Below, one piece after another: positions 25,788 through 33,167 of a DNA stretch of 36,154 nt. Where the stretch lies: the IMG/VR virus record IMGVR_UViG_3300042935_001093, positions 1 through 36,154 of that record, one strand, 5' to 3'. Every line of letters starts with the position of its first letter. Position 1 is the first letter of the stretch. The notes beneath the pieces are model-generated. The model had not been told where the DNA came from. It did not search any database and saw only the letters and a program-made list of their open reading frames with translations. The stretch is from a virus. A program made the translations under genes and the position numbers.

Positions 25788-26545
25788 GTTACATTCATAA
25801 ATCACTCCAGGGTTCCGCCGTCAACATTGACACTCTTGTCCACTTGGAGAACAACCCAAGACGTGGCGATGTTGATGCAATCATGTCTTCATATAGGGAG
25901 TTTGGGCAAATGAAGCCAATCGTTGCTCGCAAGAATGATGATGGAACAGCAACCGTAATTGCTGGCAACCACCAACTTGAGGCTGCCATTCGTCTTGGCT
26001 GGAAAGAGATTGCATGCGTCTACATTGACGGCGATGAGGCAAGGTCTATTGCCTATGCGATTGCCGACAACAGAACAATGGAGCTTGGAAAAACAGATGA
26101 GAGAATCTTGTCTGAACTTCTTCTGCAAATTAATGACGAGTATTCAGACCTAATTGATGACCTCGGATGGGATGAATTTGAGATTGCCGCTATTGAAGAG
26201 TTTTCAAACATAGAAGAAAGCGAATTAGCGACCAGCACATCATTCACTCCTCCTGTTATGAATCAAACTCCGGTTTCCCAGTTGGTAAAAGAACTAAGAG
26301 AAGACGGAGAACTGCATGCAAACGATGATGTTGACCATAGCGAATTAGCTATAAAGGGAAGCACTGCGGCAACTGGTTCAAAGTCGGCAAACGCGATAGT
26401 CCAATACACAATCGTCTTTGACTCAGTCCAACAGCAGTCACGCTGGTATGACTTTATTAGGTGGCTCCGAAGCAATCCAAGCATTGATGGGAACACCACT
26501 TCCGAAAGACTGATGAACTTTATTGACGAGCATTGCGAGATATAG
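25784..26545 (+). CDS. ParB-like N-terminal domain protein (253 aa)
   Basis: The GTG start overlaps the upstream stop (GTGA) and has GAGGAG upstream. Residues 12-110 are a ParB/sulfiredoxin-type domain: HLENNPRRGDVDAIMSSYREFGQMKPIVA, the nucleotide-binding signature TVIAGNHQLEAAIRLGW, and YAIADNRTMELGK. A middle part rich in Ser, Thr and Glu links to a C-terminal module (AIVQYTIVFDSVQQQSRWYDFIRWLRS) probably forming an alpha-beta fold. In phages such proteins may act as CTP-dependent DNA-binding factors, nucleases or regulators. There is no ParA here, so plasmid-like partition is unlikely. Confidence 0.85.
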   Translation: MSYIHKSLQGSAVNIDTLVHLENNPRRGDVDAIMSSYREFGQMKPIVARKNDDGTATVIAGNHQLEAAIRLGWKEIACVYIDGDEARSIAYAIADNRTMELGKTDERILSELLLQINDEYSDLIDDLGWDEFEIAAIEEFSNIEESELATSTSFTPPVMNQTPVSQLVKELREDGELHANDDVDHSELAIKGSTAATGSKSANAIVQYTIVFDSVQQQSRWYDFIRWLRSNPSIDGNTTSERLMNFIDEHCEI

Positions 26546-26552
26546 GAATTTT

Positions 26553-26708
26553 GTGAGTGACACAGATAAAGATTTTCGTATAGCAGAGCTTATTCATGAA
26601 TCTGCTTACCACCAATTAAAGGCAAATCGCTTGGGTCGAGAAGTTGTAGAACTTAAAAAAGAAATTTTAAGACTTGAAGACGAAATAGAAAAATTAAAAA
26701 CAAACTAG
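26553..26708 (+). CDS. Very small coiled-coil protein (51 aa)
   Basis: GTG at 26553 follows AGGA and lies seven bases after the ParB-like stop; an in-frame TTG at 26523 lies within the preceding gene. The product is one charged helix with heptad-like spacing (VVELKKEILRLEDEIEKLKTN). No family is recognised. Confidence 0.55.
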   Translation: MSDTDKDFRIAELIHESAYHQLKANRLGREVVELKKEILRLEDEIEKLKTN

Positions 26709-26710
26709 AA

Positions 26711-27010
26711 ATGCTGATTGGGGACAAGGTGTCACAAAAGGGAACAATTGGACAAATTACTAGAGCTGGGAAAACAGAAGATTGTGTTTATGTAATCTGG
26801 CAGACACGAGACCCAGTTAATACATGGTATGTAAACATCCAAGTTAATGGCAAGCTTGCGAGATGCAAACTCCTGTCATTGATTGACAGAAGACCACATG
26901 AGATAAACAATGGATTTACCCAAGATGCATGGTCTTTTGAAATTATTGACGATAAAACTTTCTACAAAATCGCCAGTGGTGGCTTACCAATTCCACCACG
27001 AGACCTATAA
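26711..27010 (+). CDS. Hypothetical protein (99 aa)
   Basis: It starts two bases after the previous stop. The first half resembles a small beta barrel (MLIGDKVSQKGTIGQITRAG, then CVYVIWQTRDPVNTWY), perhaps an SH3- or KOW-like fold, which often binds nucleic acid or peptide. The second half contains WSFEIIDDKTFYKIASGGLP. This is a fold impression only; no family name can be given. The ribosome site is weak, and close spacing suggests coupling with the upstream gene. Confidence 0.6.
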   Translation: MLIGDKVSQKGTIGQITRAGKTEDCVYVIWQTRDPVNTWYVNIQVNGKLARCKLLSLIDRRPHEINNGFTQDAWSFEIIDDKTFYKIASGGLPIPPRDL

Positions 27011-27027
27011 ATAGACAGGAGGGGCAA

Positions 27028-27300
27028 ATGTGGTGGAGTCCTTGGGCACTTCTTGTTGACCTTGATAGTGTAAAAATTGATGAAAAAATTAAACTAAAAG
27101 CAACTAAGTTGCGTGAAGAGTGCAAATCATTATTAAATCAAAGTAAAGCAGTTACTGATAAATGGAAGATAATCGATAATACAGTTGTCATTTTGCAAAC
27201 TGACAAAATTAAAAATGACGAAATTATGGTTCAGTATAAAAAAACCATGTTGAAACTGCAAAAACTCTTAAGTCCATGGCATGGAAAGCTAAGCCGATAA
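27028..27300 (+). CDS. Hypothetical helical protein (90 aa)
   Basis: A strong AGGAGG site precedes the ATG. The N-terminus is MWWSPWALLVDLD, followed by Lys-rich helices (EKIKLKATKLREECKSLLNQSKAV and IMVQYKKTMLKLQKLL). No known motif is visible. Its codons are more A-rich than those of the flanking genes, as often seen in recently acquired or weakly conserved small phage genes. Confidence 0.6.
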   Translation: MWWSPWALLVDLDSVKIDEKIKLKATKLREECKSLLNQSKAVTDKWKIIDNTVVILQTDKIKNDEIMVQYKKTMLKLQKLLSPWHGKLSR

Positions 27301-27303
27301 ATC

Positions 27304-28443
27304 ATGACTAGACAACGATTATTTTTAGATATGAGTTGTGTTGATGCCGCCCGTGCACGAATAAGACATGTTTACGACACATTTGACACTGTTTGTATTC
27401 AGTTCTCTGGTGGTAAAGACTCAACTGCAGTTCTGTATCTAGCGAAAGAAATACATGAGGAACGTGGGCTTGGTCCAGTAAAGGTTATTTTCCGTGACGA
27501 GGAAATGGTCAGCCCGTTAGTCATTGATTATGTTATGAAGATTCGTGACTACGACTGGGTTGACATGGAATGGTATTGCCTCCCATATGGGGCAGAAGTC
27601 TGGATTCTTGGTCGGCGAGAATCTGCAATCCTTTGGAGCCAACGACGCAAAGACCTTGGCGAGTGGGTCAGACCAATGCCAGATTTTGCCATCAATGCAA
27701 CCAGTTTTGGTTTGACACACGAAACCGCTTTGCCAGAATCAATTGACTACTACACGATGCAGGGGAAACCTGGAAGGGTCGCCTTCATTACTGGAGTTCG
27801 GGCAAATGAATCCATGATTCGTTACCGTTCGTGTGTACAGAAGTTGCATGAGAATTACATTGTCTCCCCATACAAAATGAAAAAAGGGATTCCACTCAAG
27901 TTTGCAAAAATAATCTATGACTGGCAAATGGATGATGTTCTTAAATTTATAACCGAAGAACATGGTGCAGAGTACTGCGAGTACTACGATGTTGCAGCGA
28001 TGACCGGAAGTAACACCCGAGTCGGCATTCCGCTTCACTCTGTGGCAATACGAAGAATTGGTGACGTTATTGCAACGGAGCCTGGGTTCTATGACAGGTT
28101 GGTTGAGGTGTACCCAAGAATTGATTCTCAGAGGCGAATGTGGCCAGACTTTGATATTGAAGCCCTCATTGCGCTTTATGCACAAGATGGATTTGATGGA
28201 GCAGGCAAGTTCATTGACGAATACATTATTGGTCCGACCATGCAGAGAAGAGCTCGGGTTTATGTTTCAAAGTTCCGCACGAAACACATGCAAGACCCAT
28301 TTTCCTATCCAATCAACTGGCTGATTCGGAATCTTCTTCTCAATGAAATCAATGTCACATCGGCATCGCCGGTTGGTCCAGGAACAAAAGCCCATGCTGT
28401 TCGCAGCACTGAAATAGTAGAGGTGGTATTGGATGAAAGTTGA
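27304..28443 (+). CDS. PAPS reductase-like PP-loop protein, IbrA-like (379 aa)
   Basis: The PP-loop ATP pyrophosphatase signature QFSGGKDSTAVLYLAKEIHEE is near residues 36-56. RDEEMVSP follows, then a long insert rich in Trp and Tyr, GVRANESMIRYRSCVQKL, and PLKFAKIIYDWQMDDVLKFI, the usual substrate-side motif of PAPS reductase/DndC-type enzymes. The C-terminal part (IPLHSVAIRRIGD, VEVYPRIDSQRRMWPDF) fits the IbrA/DUF3440 type. The enzyme likely activates a substrate with ATP for sulfur or nucleotide chemistry, but the C-terminal Cys motif of true assimilatory PAPS reductases is not apparent. It overlaps the ParB-like gene at 28433, and this pair is the IbrA-IbrB arrangement. Confidence 0.82.
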   Translation: MTRQRLFLDMSCVDAARARIRHVYDTFDTVCIQFSGGKDSTAVLYLAKEIHEERGLGPVKVIFRDEEMVSPLVIDYVMKIRDYDWVDMEWYCLPYGAEVWILGRRESAILWSQRRKDLGEWVRPMPDFAINATSFGLTHETALPESIDYYTMQGKPGRVAFITGVRANESMIRYRSCVQKLHENYIVSPYKMKKGIPLKFAKIIYDWQMDDVLKFITEEHGAEYCEYYDVAAMTGSNTRVGIPLHSVAIRRIGDVIATEPGFYDRLVEVYPRIDSQRRMWPDFDIEALIALYAQDGFDGAGKFIDEYIIGPTMQRRARVYVSKFRTKHMQDPFSYPINWLIRNLLLNEINVTSASPVGPGTKAHAVRSTEIVEVVLDES

Positions 28444-28978
28444 AATGATAAATGTCGGAGAACTCAAGATGGCAGAATGGGCAGCAACCCACATTCTTAG
28501 ACCAGACCTCCTTACTCTTGCAGTTTCTCTTGGTGACTACGGATTTATTCAGCCGATTATTGTGAGAAAAGCAACAAATGAGATTATTGATGGAAATCAG
28601 AGATTCCTCCTTGCAATCAGTAACCCCCACATTAAAGAAAAGGTCGGGCAAGAGATTCCGGTTCATTATGTTGACTGTTCATCCGCCCAAGCAATGATGA
28701 TGCACCTTCAGCTCAATCGTGGGCGAGGTGTTCAACAGGTTCGCCGAGTATCAAGCATTATCCGAAAACTGTCAATATCAAAGGCTTATTCAACCAAAGA
28801 CTTTGCAAGACTGCTCTCAATGAGGGTTGACGAACTTGAACTCCTTTTAGATGGAACACTTATCAAAATGAGGAAAATCCCACAACATACTTATTCTCGG
28901 GCATGGGTTCCGATTGAGGTTCCTGCCGGAGAAGAGACCCCTGTATCCATTGAAAGACCGCCAAATCCAGATAGATAG
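28433..28978 (+). CDS. ParB-like protein, IbrB-like (181 aa)
   Basis: The ATG lies 11 bases inside the end of the PAPS-reductase-like gene, with GAGG upstream, so production is coupled. The protein has a ParB-type fold: LKMAEWAATHILRPDLLTLAVSL, GFIQPIIVRKATNEIIDGNQRFLLAI (the IxxGNxR signature), VGQEIPVHYVDCSSAQAMMMHLQLNRGRG, then helices with VRRVSSIIRKLSISKAYSTKDFARLLSM that could bind DNA. Together with the preceding gene it resembles IbrB of the IbrA/IbrB pair. It is the second ParB-like protein in this operon and is clearly different from the first. Confidence 0.8.
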   Translation: MKVEMINVGELKMAEWAATHILRPDLLTLAVSLGDYGFIQPIIVRKATNEIIDGNQRFLLAISNPHIKEKVGQEIPVHYVDCSSAQAMMMHLQLNRGRGVQQVRRVSSIIRKLSISKAYSTKDFARLLSMRVDELELLLDGTLIKMRKIPQHTYSRAWVPIEVPAGEETPVSIERPPNPDR

Positions 28979-29009
28979 TTCTGGAGGTATTTAATAGTGG
29001 TAAAATCTG

Positions 29010-29029
29010 AACTGTAAATATTCACAGTT
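29010..29029. promoter_or_regulatory. Near-perfect 20-bp palindrome before the head-tail connector genes
   Basis: AACTGTAAATATTCACAGTT is self-complementary except for one pair (positions 7 and 14). It lies between the IbrB-like stop and the next ribosome site (GGAGAAGG), and four bases after a TAAAAT that could be a -10 box. An operator just downstream of a promoter for the rightward connector genes is plausible. It could also fold as a short hairpin in RNA. Confidence 0.5.
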
Positions 29030-29041
29030 TGGAGAAGGTTC

Positions 29042-29233
29042 ATGCCTACACCCGGAATGGGCGGAGAAGAAGGATTCAGTCTTACGCGCCGAATTGGCCG
29101 TGCCCTTGGCATTGGCAGAAGAGGTAGGCTCCGTGATGCTGTTCGTGACTTCCGCAAACCAAGACCTAAGGCTCGTGGTCGACGTGGCGACTTGCGACGT
29201 GGCGTAAACGAAGTCTCAAGACTCGGTAGATAA
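29042..29233 (+). CDS. Small highly basic protein (63 aa)
   Basis: The ATG is preceded by GGAGAAGG. After a short Gly-rich start (MPTPGMGGEEGF) the chain is dominated by Arg and Lys (RRIGRALGIGRRGRLRDAV, KPRPKARGRRGDLRRG). Such a protein would be expected to bind nucleic acid or acidic partners. It opens the connector gene block. No family is recognised; possible roles are a DNA-condensing or internal head protein. Confidence 0.6.
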   Translation: MPTPGMGGEEGFSLTRRIGRALGIGRRGRLRDAVRDFRKPRPKARGRRGDLRRGVNEVSRLGR

Positions 29234-29247
29234 ACAAAGGAGACCCT

Positions 29248-29892
29248 ATGGCTTTGGTTTCCTTAGCCGAACTGAGGTCCTATATGGATATCAGTTTGAC
29301 AAATCGTCAGCAAGATGCAGCGGAGCTAGTCCTTGATGGTCTACAAAGCGAACTAGAGGCATATCTCAGACGACCAATTGAGATTGAAACTTTTAACGAA
29401 GAGTACACATACCCAAGTACGGATACTGGAATCCCTATGGATTCTTTCTTTAAAAATTCAAATCCATATGGCTCGTCTTTTTATAGTTCATCTGTTGGTG
29501 ACACGACCTACCTTGAACCTCCACAAACCATCTATTTAAGAAATTCCCCAGTTGTAACCGTTACTGAAGTTATTTACAAACCATTGATGGGTAATGAGCG
29601 AGAACTTGTAGAAGGTGTTGACTTCCTCATCAGGCGATACGGGATTGATGTATTCAGGGCTTTTGCAAACGACACCATTGAAGTCACCTATACGGCCGGA
29701 CTCAATGGGGCAGGTATCCCGATGTTTAAATTGATGATTCTTCGTGCTGCTACCAGAGAAATGCAGAATATGCACGACGATGTTGTTGGAATCAAAGACC
29801 TAGAAGCAAGAAATGTTGCTCCAATGCAGACTGGTTTCCTAGAGACAGAACTTATGGCTCTTAAGAAATTCAGGCGGAATCGGATTGCATAA
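29248..29892 (+). CDS. Head-tail connector protein, gp6/gp15-like (214 aa)
   Basis: It should form a ring under the portal linking head and tail. The N-terminus is the four-helix pattern of the family (LAELRSYMDISLTNRQQDAAELVLDGLQSELEAYLRRPIE). A beta segment LRNSPVVTVTEVIYKP, GVDFLIRRYGIDVF and IEVTYTAGL, a helix (PMFKLMILRAATREMQNM) and a C-terminal tail follow. This is the usual adaptor layout. AAAGGAGA precedes the ATG. Its stop overlaps the next start (TAATG), matching conserved connector-gene order. Confidence 0.85.
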   Translation: MALVSLAELRSYMDISLTNRQQDAAELVLDGLQSELEAYLRRPIEIETFNEEYTYPSTDTGIPMDSFFKNSNPYGSSFYSSSVGDTTYLEPPQTIYLRNSPVVTVTEVIYKPLMGNERELVEGVDFLIRRYGIDVFRAFANDTIEVTYTAGLNGAGIPMFKLMILRAATREMQNMHDDVVGIKDLEARNVAPMQTGFLETELMALKKFRRNRIA

Positions 29893-30374
29893 TGGCTAGG
29901 TCCACATACATCCATATCAAAGTGGATGCGAAAAAAGCAATCAAGCGAATGGTTGACATGAAGAGGCGTGGCAAAGACTTCGCCCCAGTATTCAAGGAGG
30001 CTCGTTCTGGTCTTGAGGCATGGAACTCAGCGAACTTCACCCAGAACGGTGTTCCATCTGGAAGTCCTTGGAATGCCCTCCACTCATCAACCCTTCAATG
30101 GAAAGCGATGCACTACCCTGGGGCAACACCAATGGTTAGAACTGGTAAGTTGTTTAGAAGTTTGACAAGCCTCAAAGGTCCAGCAAATACGATTGGTGGA
30201 AATGAAGCAGAATTTGGAACAAACATCAAATATGCAAAATTTCATCAATACGGAACAACCAATATGGCGGCAAGAAAACTAGTCTTTGAACCACCGATGT
30301 TTGCTAAGAGGCTTGCACGGATTGCCGCCAATTATCAGGCGCATGGAAAAGTTGGGAAAGTGACTAACTCATGA
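29892..30374 (+). CDS. Tail completion/virion morphogenesis protein, gpS-like (160 aa)
   Basis: The sequence follows the Mu/P2-type morphogenesis family: a basic start (MARSTYIHIKVDAKKAIKRM), helices with FKEARSGLEAWNSANFT, the Trp-rich WNALHSSTLQWKAMHY, MVRTGKLFRSLTS, and the diagnostic EFGTNIKYAKFHQYGTTNM followed by RKLVFEPP. Such proteins complete the head-proximal tail end in contractile or flexible tails. Start and stop overlap both neighbours, so it belongs to the same connector operon. Confidence 0.85.
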   Translation: MARSTYIHIKVDAKKAIKRMVDMKRRGKDFAPVFKEARSGLEAWNSANFTQNGVPSGSPWNALHSSTLQWKAMHYPGATPMVRTGKLFRSLTSLKGPANTIGGNEAEFGTNIKYAKFHQYGTTNMAARKLVFEPPMFAKRLARIAANYQAHGKVGKVTNS

Positions 30375-30982
30375 TTGACCTAATGCATGGACCGCAATAC
30401 GCAAAGAAGTATGTCTCTGACTACCTTGAAAGAGATATGCCAATCCGCCTTGTTGCTTATAGAAACGGCTGGAATGTTGACGACGTCACCCTGCCAACAC
30501 CGGTCAAGTACCTATCTTACGAACCAATCGCCCTTGATGATTGGCCAACGATTATTACCGTTGTCATGTCTACGAATAAGTTTGAGCGAATTGATTTTGA
30601 CCATCATGACCCTGTTTACCGAGTTACCTACTCAATGCGTACATACGTGTGGGTTAGAACTGAGTATTCAGATGAGTGCACGACAATGAGGGACAGGCTC
30701 ACCGTGGTCGTTCGCTCTGCCCTTTTGGACTATCCATGTATGCAGGCAACCGACCCACGCGAGTCGTGGATGGCTCGAATTGACGAAACATCCATCCGAG
30801 AGGAATTCTCAGATTTAACCCTCCTAAAGGGTGACAGGGTGCTTGCTGGTGCCTTTATTGGGTATGACTTAACCATTGATGAAGTGGTGGCTCGGGAAAC
30901 ACTTGGAACGGTCAGCATTATTGACTTGGACATTAAGCAGAATCCGATTTCCCCATCGGCTTCCATCACTTATAATCCATAA
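30371..30982 (+). CDS. Probable tail terminator or neck protein (203 aa)
   Basis: ATGA overlap with the previous gene. A helical N-terminus (YAKKYVSDYLERDMPIRLVAYRNGW) is followed by beta strands (WPTIITVVMSTNKFERIDF, VYRVTYSMRTYVWVRTEYSD), a helix (TMRDRLTVVVRSALLDYP) and more strands. This resembles the alpha-beta fold of tail terminator proteins, and the position between the gpS-like gene and the sheath gene is where a terminator is expected. No specific motif proves it. Confidence 0.65.
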   Translation: MIDLMHGPQYAKKYVSDYLERDMPIRLVAYRNGWNVDDVTLPTPVKYLSYEPIALDDWPTIITVVMSTNKFERIDFDHHDPVYRVTYSMRTYVWVRTEYSDECTTMRDRLTVVVRSALLDYPCMQATDPRESWMARIDETSIREEFSDLTLLKGDRVLAGAFIGYDLTIDEVVARETLGTVSIIDLDIKQNPISPSASITYNP

Positions 30983-31007
30983 CTATTAATAAGATGATTT
31001 TTAGAAG

Positions 31008-31040
31008 TTGCATTAATAATCCACCTATCTTGGGTACAAT
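31008..31040 (+). promoter_or_regulatory. Putative promoter of the tail operon
   Basis: TTGCAT (31008-31013) is followed after 21 bases by TACAAT (31035-31040). The first 11 bases (TTGCATTAATA) are identical to those at 24804. It lies in the 111-base gap before the sheath gene, whose product is needed in high amounts. Confidence 0.5.
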
Positions 31041-31052
31041 CGTATGAACAAG

Positions 31053-31069
31053 AGGCAGAGTTTTTGCCT
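31053..31069 (+). promoter_or_regulatory. Short hairpin in the sheath leader
   Basis: AGGCA (31053-31057) and TGCCT (31065-31069) form a 5-bp stem with a T-rich 7-base loop, between the putative promoter and the sheath start at 31094. It is too short and lacks a following U tract to act as a terminator; it could stabilise the 5' end of an abundant mRNA. Confidence 0.3.
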
Positions 31070-31093
31070 GTAACAAACAATTAGTGAGGTCCC

Positions 31094-32563
31094 ATGCCCG
31101 GTGTAGTGATTTCAACAGCAGTACGAACTGGTCCTTCAAGCCCAACAGTCCGTGAATCGTCGCAGGCTTTTTTCGTTGGTCTCGCCGACCGCGGCCCAAC
31201 CGACTCTGCTCTCAAGGTTTCAAGCATTGAGGAATTTGAAGACATTTATGGTGGATATGTTTCTTATGCATATCTTCACCCAACAGTCGAAACCTTCTTC
31301 GAAGAGGGTGGCACACAGTGCTACATCGCACGTGTTGCTGGCAGTGCCGCAACTACTGGCGTAAAGAACATCACGAGCAGCGGTAGCGTTGCATTCTCGC
31401 TTGAGGCAAATGGTCCTGGAGCCTGGAGCACTGACCTCAGTGTAACAACCTTGGCTGGAACTGCAGCTAATACTTTCATTGTCAAGTTGTTCCTTGGTAC
31501 AGATTTGCTCATGAGCACATTCAACTGCGCATCAAATGAAATTGCAGTTGGAAAGATTAACTCACACCCAGTTGCCAGCAAGTATGTAATTGCATCACTT
31601 GATAATGCGACAACGACTGCACTTCCAGACCCTTATGTTACAACTTCGGCATTCTCTGCTGGAGCCGACGACAGAGCATCCGTTGTTGCTGCGGACTATG
31701 TAACTGGTCTTGGATTGTTCAACGATGCACTTGGAACTGGCGCAGTATCTTGTCCTGAGAATGCATCAGCCACTGTCTACACAGGACTTGTTGCCCACGC
31801 AAACACTTATAGCAGAATTGCAATTCTTCATGGTTTGTCGGACGACACCCAACAAGACATCATTGCCTTGGCGCAAACAATCGCTGGAGGTCTTGAGGAT
31901 ACAGAGCATGCAGCCTTGTTCTATCCTTGGGTTTATGTGCCGACTGCAGTCGCTGGCATTAACCGCATGATTCCACCAGATGGTTATATTGCTGGTAAGC
32001 GTTCGGCAGCACACAATACTGCTGGCTCGCATGTTCCTTATGCTGGTCTACTTTCACAGGCAGTATTCGTAAATGGTGTTGTTACAGAAGTAAACAAATC
32101 AAACGGAGACATTCTTGATGAAGAGGGAGTGAACGCAATCCGAGTAATTCAAAATACGATTCGTATTTACGGTGCTCGTTCACTTTCCCCAGACTCCAAC
32201 AATTACCGTTACATCACGGCACAGGACATTGTGAACGGAATCGTAACTGATAGCAATCGGACTCTTGAGTCTGTGGTATTCTCGACTATTGACGGACGTA
32301 ACAACTCGTTCGCTTCTGTTGAAGCAAAACTGATTGCAGTTCTTGAGGCCGCTAGAATTTCTGGTGCACTCTACGAAGCATTTGATGCAAACGGAAAACG
32401 AATTGACTTTGGTTACACAGTCAAGTGTGATAAATCGCTCAATCCGGTAAGCCAGCTCGCAACTGGTCTTATCAAGGCTCGCGTTGGAGTAAGAGTATCC
32501 AGCGTTGGCGACAAGATTGAAGTGAACATCATCAAATCAAATCTCACCACATCAGTTGTCTGA
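31094..32563 (+). CDS. Contractile tail sheath protein (489 aa)
   Basis: This gene makes the phage a myovirus. The N-terminus (MPGVVISTAVRTGPS, then SQAFFVGLADRGP) and ALKVSSIEEFEDIYGGY are typical of sheath proteins, as is LHPTVETFFEEGGTQCYIARV. The C-terminal third has VFVNGVVTEVNKSNGDILDEEGVNAIRV, YGARSLSPDSNNYRYITAQ, ALYEAFDANGKRIDFGYTV and VGVRVSSVGDKIEVNI, the conserved sheath handshake region. The sheath surrounds the tube and contracts on infection. It is followed after 18 bases by the tube gene with a strong GAGGAG site. Confidence 0.95.
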   Translation: MPGVVISTAVRTGPSSPTVRESSQAFFVGLADRGPTDSALKVSSIEEFEDIYGGYVSYAYLHPTVETFFEEGGTQCYIARVAGSAATTGVKNITSSGSVAFSLEANGPGAWSTDLSVTTLAGTAANTFIVKLFLGTDLLMSTFNCASNEIAVGKINSHPVASKYVIASLDNATTTALPDPYVTTSAFSAGADDRASVVAADYVTGLGLFNDALGTGAVSCPENASATVYTGLVAHANTYSRIAILHGLSDDTQQDIIALAQTIAGGLEDTEHAALFYPWVYVPTAVAGINRMIPPDGYIAGKRSAAHNTAGSHVPYAGLLSQAVFVNGVVTEVNKSNGDILDEEGVNAIRVIQNTIRIYGARSLSPDSNNYRYITAQDIVNGIVTDSNRTLESVVFSTIDGRNNSFASVEAKLIAVLEAARISGALYEAFDANGKRIDFGYTVKCDKSLNPVSQLATGLIKARVGVRVSSVGDKIEVNIIKSNLTTSVV

Positions 32564-32581
32564 TAAACAGAGGAGTAAGTA

Positions 32582-33052
32582 ATGGCAAAAGTAGCTCAAA
32601 GGCAAGTTCTCGCCGACATCGCACCGGTGGACTTGAACAATCCTCAGTTTGAGGGGTTCAAATTCGCTCAAGTATCTGGTGGAGAAATCACAGCCTCTGT
32701 AGAAAAGATTTACGAAGGCGGAGCAAAGCGTCCAACAGTTCTCTGCGCACCTGCAGAAATTGGCGACATCACGCTGACTGCACACTACGACGATGAAACT
32801 AGGAATTCGGCTGGTGCTGATGGTCTTGCAAAGAAGATTTCTCTTCTTCGCGCCCTTGTCGGACAAGCATTCTACGACATCAACATCAAGAACTACGACT
32901 GTGACCTCGCAGTTCGTGGAACCGACAGAGTGTACAAGAGTTCACTTCTTGTTGGTTTGACTGAGCCAGACGGCGACTCGTCATCTGGTGCTCCTGCTAC
33001 CTTTGCCCTGACCTTCTCGGTCAGTGATGTAAGCGTAGCAACAACAGCCTAA
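32582..33052 (+). CDS. Tail tube protein (156 aa)
   Basis: It builds the inner tube inside the sheath. Length and position directly after the sheath gene are standard. The chain is beta-rich with FKFAQVSGGEITASVEKIYEGG at the N-terminus, GDITLTAHYD in the middle and ALTFSVSDVSVATT at the end, consistent with the tube fold of contractile systems. A terminator-like hairpin follows within a few bases, so sheath and tube form a strongly expressed pair. Confidence 0.85.
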   Translation: MAKVAQRQVLADIAPVDLNNPQFEGFKFAQVSGGEITASVEKIYEGGAKRPTVLCAPAEIGDITLTAHYDDETRNSAGADGLAKKISLLRALVGQAFYDINIKNYDCDLAVRGTDRVYKSSLLVGLTEPDGDSSSGAPATFALTFSVSDVSVATTA

Positions 33053-33057
33053 TCACC

Positions 33058-33077
33058 CCCCGTATCAACGGGGTTTT
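33058..33077 (+). terminator. Rho-independent terminator after the tube gene
   Basis: CCCCGT (33058-33063), loop ATCA, ACGGGG (33068-33073), then TTTT (33074-33077). The stem is short but G+C-rich with a tight tetraloop, and it begins six bases after the tube stop. It would set the high expression of sheath and tube apart from the genes that follow. Confidence 0.75.
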
Positions 33078-33167
33078 GTAAAGCAGTAGGAATAGTTCCA
33101 CTGGCATTGGGTCTGATGGTGATAGTTTGCCTATTAATCCACCCATATACCAAAAGGAACATCACCC

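Noticed and set aside
28978-29006. TTGCA-N21-TANNNT promoter before the basic 63-aa gene
   Set aside because: A TAAAAT is present but there is no TTGCA box at the required distance.
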